Assembly (NCBI GenBank): GCA_002403305.1 | Contig: DHHM01000010.1 | Location: 124,001 to 188,000 of the forward strand | From: Bacteroidales bacterium UBA4772 | GTDB lineage: Bacteria > Bacteroidota > Bacteroidia > Bacteroidales > VadinHA17 | Reading direction: 5' to 3' | Length of the DNA: 64,000 nt | Shown here: positions 52,066-59,324 of the stretch, piece after piece | Numbering within the stretch: position 1 is the stretch's first letter | How the letters are laid out: each line of letters opens with the position of its first letter | Translations under genes and position numbers: made by a program | The notes under the pieces: generated by a model | The model's input: the letters and a program-made list of their open reading frames with translations, nothing else | What the model was told of the DNA's origin: nothing | The model's database searches: none

Positions 52066-53001
52066 TCAGAACCTGCGTGAAGCCATTCTGTCAAGCTGTT
52101 CCAAAGTCATATTGAAGAATCGTTTGTCCTTATTCAGTGAACGCATTGTCGTCATTTCTTCATCACTCAACGCAAAATCGAAAATATTGATGTTCTCCCT
52201 GATGTGAGCAGGATTTTTCGATCCCGGTATAACGGAGAAACCTTCCTGGATATGCCAGCGGAGTATAATCTGTACTATGCTTTTCCCATGTGCATCAGCG
52301 ATTGTTTTAATAACCGGATCGGATAACAATCCCTCGTCTCCGTGCCCCAGCGGATACCAGCACTCTATTATGATACCGTAAGGTTTTACCTTCTCCCGGA
52401 TGTCATTGCGCTGCGCGTAGGGATGACATTCTATCTGCAAAGCGACAGGTTTGATTTGCATGCTATCTACAATTGCATGGAAACGTTCGTCGCTGGCGTC
52501 AAAATTACTTATTCCCAGTGCTCGTACCTTCCCGGATGCAACGGCCTTTTCCATCTCTTTCCATGCATTGATATAATCGCCAATAGGTTGATGGATATAA
52601 AGCAGGTCGATATAATCTGTCTGAAAGCGCTTCAATATTGTATCTATTGACTGAAGGGTTTTGCCATCTGCATAATCGGAAACCCATAACTTGCTTGTAA
52701 TAAAAAATTCTTCACGCGGTATGCCGCTTTCTTTCATTGCTTCTCCAACGGCTCCCTCTACACGATATGCTGTAGCGCAGTCCACATGGCGAAAACCGTT
52801 TCTGAATGCCTCAAGGCATGCCATCTTTGCATCTGCGTATGAGATTGCGAAAGTGCCAATTCCCAGCTGGGGCATTTCCATTCCGTTGTTCAGTTTCAAG
52901 GTTGGTACATTGGCTTTGGTTGCCTGTGCATTAATATGATTGATGCTGCCGGACAGCAGAACTACAACCATTAGTCGGAAACAAATTTTTGCTGTTTTCA
53001 T
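52066..53001 (-). CDS. Aldo/keto reductase with predicted signal peptide
   Basis: 311 aa from the ATG at 53001, which gives an export signal (MKTAKICFRLMVVVLLSGSI, cleavage near NAQ). The AKR barrel keeps the catalytic set: Asp and Tyr in DCATAYRVEGAVGEA, Lys in ITSKLWVSD, His in YIDLLYIHQP. The NADP-binding end is IPGSKNPAHIRENINIFDF. Export of an NADPH enzyme is odd because the cofactor is absent from the periplasm; the signal may be a membrane anchor. It sits between the CMD-cupin gene and a DLH-type hydrolase on the same strand. Confidence 0.88.
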   Translation of the reverse strand: MKTAKICFRLMVVVLLSGSINHINAQATKANVPTLKLNNGMEMPQLGIGTFAISYADAKMACLEAFRNGFRHVDCATAYRVEGAVGEAMKESGIPREEFFITSKLWVSDYADGKTLQSIDTILKRFQTDYIDLLYIHQPIGDYINAWKEMEKAVASGKVRALGISNFDASDERFHAIVDSMQIKPVALQIECHPYAQRNDIREKVKPYGIIIECWYPLGHGDEGLLSDPVIKTIADAHGKSIVQIILRWHIQEGFSVIPGSKNPAHIRENINIFDFALSDEEMTTMRSLNKDKRFFNMTLEQLDRMASRRF

Positions 53002-53034
53002 GATGTTATCCAATTTAATGATGTTTGTAATGCA

Positions 53035-54087
53035 TTATAAATATTTACCGAAGAACTCTTTAAGCTTGCCCATTGCCTGATTTACATATTCGGGGACATA
53101 GTAAGTCTGGATGTGAGTAGCCCCGGGAATCAGAAACAATTCTTTCTTATCAGTGCCTGAAGCAAGCCTGAAAGCATCTTCGGTCATATAAAAGGAGTCT
53201 GCTTTGCTTCCGGCCATCATCAGCAGGGGCTGATTGATCAGCTCCATGTTGGCAGCCGCGTCAAAGGCCATCAGATCGAGCAGGCTGCTCATGGCGTACC
53301 TGAATGTGGAGTTGGGATGGGCATGGGTCCTGTTGTAATAATAATGACCTTCACGATACAGATCATAAGGCATTTTGTCTGCTGCTTCATCTGTCGTTTT
53401 AGTGTCGGCGGCATAAATCACATCCCCGCCTTCCGCTTCCAGGGCACGGGCTTCTGAAGCCTGTTTTAGACGTTCCTGAATGGTGGACACTCCGGAATTC
53501 ATGAATCCGTTGCGTCTAACCAGTCCGGAATTAAACATGCTCAAAGTGGCCACTGCCTTAAAGCGTTTGTCGGTTTGAGCTGCCGCCAATGTATAGCCCC
53601 CGCCACCGCAGACTCCTAACACTCCAATCCGGTCTTCATCTACACCTGCATATTGAGTAATAAAATCGGCCATCCCTCGGATGTCTTCAATACGATTAGC
53701 AGGCTTATCCACATTACGAGGCTCTCCGCCGCTGGCTCCCTGGTACGACGCATCGGCTGCAATTGTTATGTAACCCGATTCAGCCAAAAGTTGTGCGTAT
53801 AATCCGGCAACTTGCTCTTTTACACCCCCGTTGGGATGAGCTACCACCACTGCCGGATAGGTCTGTGAAGGATCATAATTGGTGGGGGTGTAAATATTGG
53901 CTGCAATATCAATACCATGCAGTTTGTATGTTACAGGGTGAATATTCACCCTGCCTGATACATTTTCTGTAATGGCATCCTGGTACACCAGTCCGAAAGG
54001 ATTAGTGGCCCTTGTTTGCGCCGAAGTAATAATTGTTGCCGTAATGTACATAACTATTAATATATTGGATTTAATTTTTCTATTCAT
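53035..54087 (-). CDS. Exported dienelactone-hydrolase-like alpha/beta hydrolase
   Basis: 350 aa with an N-terminal hydrophobic export segment (ILIVMYITATIITSAQ). The nucleophile elbow is GVLGVCGGGGY, where Cys takes the place of Ser, as in dienelactone hydrolases; the acid is likely Asp in MMAGSKADSF and the base His in PGATHIQTYY. VVVAHPNGG is the oxyanion segment. It lies 33 bases upstream of the exported AKR gene and 79 bases downstream of a carboxylesterase gene. Lactone or ester hydrolysis in the periplasm is likely; substrate unknown. Confidence 0.85.
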   Translation of the reverse strand: MNRKIKSNILIVMYITATIITSAQTRATNPFGLVYQDAITENVSGRVNIHPVTYKLHGIDIAANIYTPTNYDPSQTYPAVVVAHPNGGVKEQVAGLYAQLLAESGYITIAADASYQGASGGEPRNVDKPANRIEDIRGMADFITQYAGVDEDRIGVLGVCGGGGYTLAAAQTDKRFKAVATLSMFNSGLVRRNGFMNSGVSTIQERLKQASEARALEAEGGDVIYAADTKTTDEAADKMPYDLYREGHYYYNRTHAHPNSTFRYAMSSLLDLMAFDAAANMELINQPLLMMAGSKADSFYMTEDAFRLASGTDKKELFLIPGATHIQTYYVPEYVNQAMGKLKEFFGKYL

Positions 54088-54166
54088 CCGTACGTAATTT
54101 TTAAGTTGATTAATATCAGTATATTACCGTTGTGATTCGTTATTTATCATTGTTTCCCATTGCAGG

Positions 54167-55795
54167 TTAAATGCCATTTGGTTGCAGTTTATCCCCATTG
54201 TTCACCGCCTTTTCAATCACATCCAATCTGGCTTTCCTCGGATCAGGTTTACCGACTGGTTTCCCATCAGATTGTATATCGAGTATCAGGTTCTTTTTTG
54301 GACTGTAAACAGGCCAGTTCGGCAGATCCTTGCCATTGGGATCGCCGGTTTTTGCAAAGTTTACCCAATAAGCGTTCATCATTCTGGCTACCTCTTTGTC
54401 TTCGGGTGGCACGGTTGCACCCTCCGGGGCTCTGAGATTGTTAAACACAAAGGAAATATCGGTTCCGTGTCCGGGACCATAGCGCATCCTTTCTTTCATA
54501 GCAGCAGGCACATATGAGAAAAGAAAAATGTATGCCGGATCACCAGCCGCAGCAAAAGCGCTGGCGGCAAAACGAGCAGGCTCAGCCCAAACCTTGTCTG
54601 TGTTGAACATGGTTTGAATCTCTGCAAAATCTTTTGTACCATCAGGGTCATAGGCATCCTTTGCCTCATCTTTCAGTTCTCCGAACAATGAAAACAGTTC
54701 TTCCTTGGATCTGCTGGCATTTACAAAGCCTCCACCTATTTCAGCACTGTTATTACCAATCATGAAAGGAACATGTGCCTGCCTGTCTGCCTTGTATGCA
54801 CTCTCTGAAGTTTCTGTAACAAAATTGCCGTCGAGAATCGGGCCTGAATAGATACGCAGACCACCCTGTCCATCATTTTCCTGTCCGCCGTCCACAATCT
54901 CTTCAACTTTCAGCGCACGCAATCTGGCCAGTGCGGCCTCATCTGTGCCCTCGATCCCATGTTTTCGGGCAAAGTTTACTCCGATAGTTTCCGCTGAAAC
55001 AGGGTAGTATTTATCTGCATTTTCTTTACTGATCGGCCTGCCGGTCAAAACGCCATCGCGGCCACCGCCGGAATGACTGATTGCCTTTTGAAAAAGACCT
55101 TGTGCAGATGGCATTGTAAGGAGTGAATGTATTGCAACGCCACCTGCTGAGAAACCGAAAATTGTAACATTTTCAGGATCGCCCCCGAATGCTGCAATGT
55201 TTTGCTGTACCCATCTGAGCGCCGCTATCTGGTCCATAAATGCGTAGCTGCCCTTGGGTTCTTCCGGATGCTCCCTGCTCAGCGCAGGGAATGCAAAATG
55301 ACCCAGGCGGCCTAGACGGTAATTAAAGCTTACAAGGATGACCCCTTTCGTAGCGAAGCCCTTTCCTGAAGTATTGCCCGATCCTCCGACAAATGCCCCA
55401 CCATGAATCCACACCATAACAGGCAAGTTTTCTCCCTTACTGACACCTGCTGGCATCCATACATTAATATAGAGACAATCTTCCGATGATCCCCGGGCAA
55501 TTGTCCCCGGGACACCACCAAATCCAGCCTGGGCACAGCCTGGTCCAAACTCTTTTGCATCACGCACCCCTTCCCAGGGAATAACAGGTTGCGGAGGTCT
55601 CCAGCGAAATTCGCCAACAGGAGGAGCTGCAAAAGGAATACCTGTGAATATATTCACGCCGCCTTCTTTCAATCCGCGCACTAAACCTGAGGCGGTTCTG
55701 ACAATAGGCTCATCCCGTGCGGAATTGGTTGCCGGTTTCTGAGCGCTGCACGAACAGCATATGATGATCACCAAACTTAATAATGCTGTTTTCAT
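54167..55795 (-). CDS. Type B carboxylesterase, lipoprotein
   Basis: 542 aa, lipoprotein signal MKTALLSLVIIICCSC. Canonical carboxylesterase/cholinesterase marks: GIPFAAPPVGEFRW, SEDCLYINVW, the oxyanion hole MVWIHGGAFVGGSG, nucleophile in FGFSAGGVAIH, and His in GPGHGTDISFVF. The length is usual. It should cleave esters, perhaps on plant phenolics or glycans, at the periplasmic face. It is in the middle of the hydrolase/AKR run, with 44 bases to the next gene upstream. Confidence 0.93.
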   Translation of the reverse strand: MKTALLSLVIIICCSCSAQKPATNSARDEPIVRTASGLVRGLKEGGVNIFTGIPFAAPPVGEFRWRPPQPVIPWEGVRDAKEFGPGCAQAGFGGVPGTIARGSSEDCLYINVWMPAGVSKGENLPVMVWIHGGAFVGGSGNTSGKGFATKGVILVSFNYRLGRLGHFAFPALSREHPEEPKGSYAFMDQIAALRWVQQNIAAFGGDPENVTIFGFSAGGVAIHSLLTMPSAQGLFQKAISHSGGGRDGVLTGRPISKENADKYYPVSAETIGVNFARKHGIEGTDEAALARLRALKVEEIVDGGQENDGQGGLRIYSGPILDGNFVTETSESAYKADRQAHVPFMIGNNSAEIGGGFVNASRSKEELFSLFGELKDEAKDAYDPDGTKDFAEIQTMFNTDKVWAEPARFAASAFAAAGDPAYIFLFSYVPAAMKERMRYGPGHGTDISFVFNNLRAPEGATVPPEDKEVARMMNAYWVNFAKTGDPNGKDLPNWPVYSPKKNLILDIQSDGKPVGKPDPRKARLDVIEKAVNNGDKLQPNGI

Positions 55796-55839
55796 ATTTG
55801 TGAAATATTAATCTTTGCAATTGAATTTTTTATTTAAGG

Positions 55840-56916
55840 TTAATCCAGTTTCTTTTCTTTAAGCCAGTTTGAAAGTAAATCTGCAACCTCAAGGTTATTC
55901 AAATCAGAGAAAGGGAAATGGGTATTCCCTTTGATACCAGCTTCCGGCAGATGGATCACAGTTACGTCACCACCGTGTTTGTTTACAGCATCCCTCCATA
56001 ACCTCGCCATTTCAAGGCGTACCCTCCATCCGTCCTGGCCCGGATTTGTGTTTGGCTTTTCAGGAATGTTATCGCCGTAATAAATGATTATCGGGATTTT
56101 TGTAAGTTTCAGAAAATCAGCCAGGGGCACTGCTGCAGCTTCGAGGATTCCACCAGAGCTGTTTAAAGGCGGAGGCACTTCATCTTCCGGGAACACAAAG
56201 CCGCTCCCTGGTTCATATGAGACTATTGCTTTAATATTCTGATTTTTAATGGCTGCAATCCATCCCATTCCTCCTGAATGTGAATGTGTCACAAGAATTG
56301 CCGGACCAATTTTGCTGAAAAGCTCTGATACAGCTCCTGCGTTGACATTAATATCGATAGGACCGATATTGGGGGTCATCTGCCGGAAATACTGGTTCAA
56401 CGTCTCCGGGTCACGGCTGAACTGAACGCCTTCAAAATAGTCCGGCCAGATGCCTACACGAAAAGTCCCAAACCAGGCTTGCTCGTCGGGAGTTGGTGAA
56501 ATAGTCCCTTCTACCGTGCTCTTGCCTGCATTGCCTCTTCTTGGCTGGTCAATAAGATAGACTCCGAAACAACGACGCAGGAAAATATTCTGAAAACCTT
56601 CCCTCCCGTCAGGCGTTGTTTCCCACGTTTTGGAAAACTGGCCGAAACCATGCCACATAATCAGCGGATATTTGCGTGCCTTCATGGGAATCTGATAAAA
56701 GACATAGGCATGGTCACCATGAAAAGTTTGCCCTGCCGGAGATGGATTATATGGATCGAAGGTACCAGGAGCAGTAATTACAGTACCTCCAACAGCAAAA
56801 CTGCCTTGCTTTTCAATGACAATTGGTTCGTGCCTGGTCGGCTTCTGCGCAGAAGCAGATTGTACGGAGCTTAATACAGTAAGTATAAAAAGAAGCAGAC
56901 TGAAGGCTTTTCTCAT
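55840..56916 (-). CDS. Exported alpha/beta hydrolase
   Basis: 358 aa from the ATG at 56916; signal MRKAFSLLLFILTVLSSVQS with cleavage near ASAQ. The fold is seen in IMWHGFGQFSKTWE, YLIDQPRRGNAGKS, the elbow LVTHSHSGGMGW with Ser nucleophile, IIYYGDNIPEKPN with the acid, and GNTHFPFSD with the His. The branch matches esterase-like proteins often described as secreted alpha/beta hydrolases in Bacteroidota. It follows the frameshifted AKR gene by about 80 bases. Confidence 0.85.
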   Translation of the reverse strand: MRKAFSLLLFILTVLSSVQSASAQKPTRHEPIVIEKQGSFAVGGTVITAPGTFDPYNPSPAGQTFHGDHAYVFYQIPMKARKYPLIMWHGFGQFSKTWETTPDGREGFQNIFLRRCFGVYLIDQPRRGNAGKSTVEGTISPTPDEQAWFGTFRVGIWPDYFEGVQFSRDPETLNQYFRQMTPNIGPIDINVNAGAVSELFSKIGPAILVTHSHSGGMGWIAAIKNQNIKAIVSYEPGSGFVFPEDEVPPPLNSSGGILEAAAVPLADFLKLTKIPIIIYYGDNIPEKPNTNPGQDGWRVRLEMARLWRDAVNKHGGDVTVIHLPEAGIKGNTHFPFSDLNNLEVADLLSNWLKEKKLD

Positions 56917-56995
56917 TTTCACTTCAATTGAGGTTTTATTACCTCCGGCAATTGTCCTTTCCATAATGTTCATCTTGATTCCAGAAGGTAAACAA

Positions 56996-57848
56996 TCATA
57001 TATCGAGTTTTGTGCTGCCCATCCATTTTACAATCTCCGGATTACGGTGATCAATGAAGCTGCTGACTTTCAGGTCGAGGATCCCGAAAGATTCCATATC
57101 TGTCGGGATCAGTTCGAAATCGAAAATGTTGAAATTTCCCTTTATTCTCTCCTTTTTAACCGATTTCGGTATAGCCACCACACCCCTCTGGATGAGCCAG
57201 CGAAGAACAACCTGAGCAACACTTTTGCTGTACTTTTCTGCAATTGTACGCAGTACTTCATTCTGAAAAAGATTATTCTTGCCTTCAGCAAACGGACCCC
57301 ATGACTCAATCTGAACATTATTCTCCTTCAGAAATTGATGAACCTCTGTCTGTTGATTGAATGGATGGGTTTCAATCTGGTTTATAGATGGTACAACTTC
57401 ATTGAATGTTATAATATCCATGACGCGGTCAGGCTGAAAATTACTGATTCCAATTGCCCTGATCTTTCCGGCTTTGTATAGTTCTTCCATGGCTCTCCAT
57501 GAACCATGAATATCTCCAAAAGGCTGATGAATCAGATAAAGATCCAGGTAATCCATTTGCAGACGGTTTAAAGATCTTTCAAATGCCCTCTTTGTATTTT
57601 CAAAGCCAGTATCCTGGACCCAAAGTTTGGTGGTAATAAACAAATCCTTCCCTGGCCACACCACTTTTCCTGACTGCATTGCCTACTGCAGACTCGTTCA
57701 AGTAAACTGCAGCAGTATCAAATAACCTGTAACCCGTTTCAATTGCATCCAGAACGGCCCCTTCACATTCGTTCAGATCGGGCACTTGAAATACCCCAAA
57801 ACCCAGAATGGGCATTTCGATTCCATTATTCAGTGTAATATTTTGCAT
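56996..57848 (-). pseudogene. Aldo/keto reductase disrupted by one frameshift
   Basis: Starts at 57848 (MQNITLNNGIEMPILGFGVF) and reads normally through LFDTAAVYLNESAVGNAVRKSGVARE, then changes frame at about 57645-57651. After the shift the frame continues DLFITTKLWVQDTGFENTK, LYLIHQPFGDIHG and PKSVKKERIKGNFNIFDFEL to the end. One extra G in the GGGAAGGAT run accounts for the shift; without it the protein would be about 283 aa with all AKR catalytic residues. This may be a real lesion or a sequencing error. No signal peptide, unlike the AKR at 52066. Confidence 0.8.
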
Positions 57849-58027
57849 TCTGATTTCTTGTTGGTTTAACTCACAAATAATTTCACGATACAAAGTTCCG
57901 GTTAAATTCAGGTGTTTGCTTATACAGATTACCGATTATTGTATATGTATTACTGATCTTGTATTTTGATGAGTATCTTGGAGATAAATATGCTTTAACT
58001 TTAGCCTGAATTAAAATAATAAGAGCC
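57849..58027. promoter_or_regulatory. Divergent promoter region between AKR/hydrolase operon and AraC gene
   Basis: 179 AT-rich bases between divergent genes. TAACTTTA at 57996-58003 resembles a -7 element for the + strand, though no well-spaced -33 was found. The AraC protein next to it is the likely regulator of the - strand operon. Confidence 0.4.
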
Positions 58028-58924
58028 GTGGATGATATTATAAAACTGGAGAGCATATCTCAGTTTAATACACTGAGAGGGGTCGAAACACTTCATCCTT
58101 TAGTAAATGTATTTGAGTTTTCAAATATGAAACTCATCCCGGAGGCGAAGGCACTCTATGGGTTTTATTGTGTCTTCCTGAAAGAAGCGATTTGCGGTGA
58201 TCTGAAATATGGGTGTAATTATTACGATTACCAGGAGGGCACACTTGTATTTATTGCCCCAGGTCAGATTGTCGGGATTGGAAGCAGGCCTGGATCTGCC
58301 ATGCCTAAAGGTAGGGGACTCCTTTTTCACCCCGACCTTATCCGTGGAACTTCACTGGGCCAAAATATTAAAAAGTATACTTTCTTCTCATATGAAGCTA
58401 ATGAAGCACTTCACCTATCGGAAAAAGAAAGGCAGGTAATTACGGACTGTATGGATAACATCGATCACGAATTAAGGCTATCTATTGACAAACACAGTAA
58501 AATACTGATCGCGAATAATATTGAGTTGCTCCTCAATTATTGCATGAGATACTACGACCGACAGTTCATTACCCGAAATCTTGTCAACAAAGATATATTA
58601 ATGAGATTCGAGACACTCCTGGATAATTATTTCCAGTCGGAATTAGTACAGACTTCCGGTTTACCTACAGTCAGGTATTGCGCTGACCAGCTGCATCTGT
58701 CGGCTAATTATTTTGGAGACCTGATAAAGAAAGAAACAGGCAAATCCGCCAAGGAAAGTATCCAGTTAAAGGTCATGTCTCTAGCCAAGGAGAGAATCTT
58801 TGACAGGAGCAAAACCTTGAGCGAAATAGCTTATGAATTAGGCTTTAAAAGTCCTCAGCACTTCAGTCGCATGTTTAAAAATGAAACGGGACAAACCCCA
58901 AATGAGTACCGGTCATTAAACTAG
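58028..58924 (+). CDS. AraC-family transcriptional regulator
   Basis: 298 aa with a GTG start. An N-terminal cupin-like ligand domain (about 30-170; CNYYDYQEGTLVFIAPGQIVGI) is followed by a C-terminal AraC domain (about 200-298): TVRYCADQLHLSANYFGDLIKKETGKSAKESIQ and LSEIAYELGFKSPQHFSRMFKNETGQTPNEYR. It diverges from the AKR/hydrolase/CMD operon and is the best candidate to control it. Confidence 0.92.
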   Translation: MDDIIKLESISQFNTLRGVETLHPLVNVFEFSNMKLIPEAKALYGFYCVFLKEAICGDLKYGCNYYDYQEGTLVFIAPGQIVGIGSRPGSAMPKGRGLLFHPDLIRGTSLGQNIKKYTFFSYEANEALHLSEKERQVITDCMDNIDHELRLSIDKHSKILIANNIELLLNYCMRYYDRQFITRNLVNKDILMRFETLLDNYFQSELVQTSGLPTVRYCADQLHLSANYFGDLIKKETGKSAKESIQLKVMSLAKERIFDRSKTLSEIAYELGFKSPQHFSRMFKNETGQTPNEYRSLN

Positions 58925-58927
58925 AAT

Positions 58928-59087
58928 GGTTGCAACTCTGACAAAAAACCCGATTTTCAGAATTTAAAAGTTGCAACCCTCTCCCTGAAAATTACTGTAC
59001 ATCTCATCCTTAGAATTAGTGTGGATTTCAGAAGGTCATAAAAAGAAACAAGAGGTCGAAATCGACCTCTTGTGCCGTTCGGTACCC
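58928..59087 (+). repeat. 160-bp direct repeat, copy B (abuts tRNA-Leu)
   Basis: Same length as copy A at 50646-50805. It contains GGTTGCAACT (58928-58937) and AGTTGCAACC (58969-58978), which are inverted, then the tRNA terminator, and it runs a few bases into the 3' end of the tRNA gene (GGTACCC at 59081-59087). Between 59167 and 59324 I see no gene. Confidence 0.75.
59036..59073 (-). terminator. Rho-independent terminator of tRNA-Leu
   Basis: ACAAGAGGTCGA (59048-59059) and TCGACCTCTTGT (59062-59073) make a perfect stem; on the - strand it is followed by TTTCTTTTTATG. It lies directly downstream of the tRNA 3' end. The same hairpin with a larger loop recurs at 50766-50791. Confidence 0.85.
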
Positions 59088-59166
59088 GGAGGGGGACTTG
59101 AACCCCCACAGCCGCTATGGCCAAAGGATTTTAAGTCCTTCGTGTCTACCATTCCACCATCCGGGC
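59083..59166 (-). tRNA. tRNA-Leu (anticodon TAA)
   Basis: 84 bases on the - strand. Acceptor arms GCCCGGA / TCCGGGT, anticodon loop ACTTAAAA giving TAA, a long variable arm, and the T arm with GGGGGTTCAAGTCCCCC. Discriminator is A; CCA is not encoded (CCG follows). Reads UUA/UUG. Confidence 0.95.
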
Positions 59167-59324
59167 TATTCCAAGTCTGAAGGTCTGAAGGTCTAAGGTC
59201 TTAAAACAATCATACCACAATCTTTCAGATGGCTGTGCAAAGATAGAAATAAAATAGTTCAGAGCTCCAGGGTGGCATTGCCGGCAACCCTGAAACTCTG
59301 ATACTATCTAACCCGTAAATTTAA

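Noticed and set aside
59167..59324. Second tRNA after tRNA-Leu
   Set aside because: No cloverleaf arms or T-loop sequence visible in this stretch.
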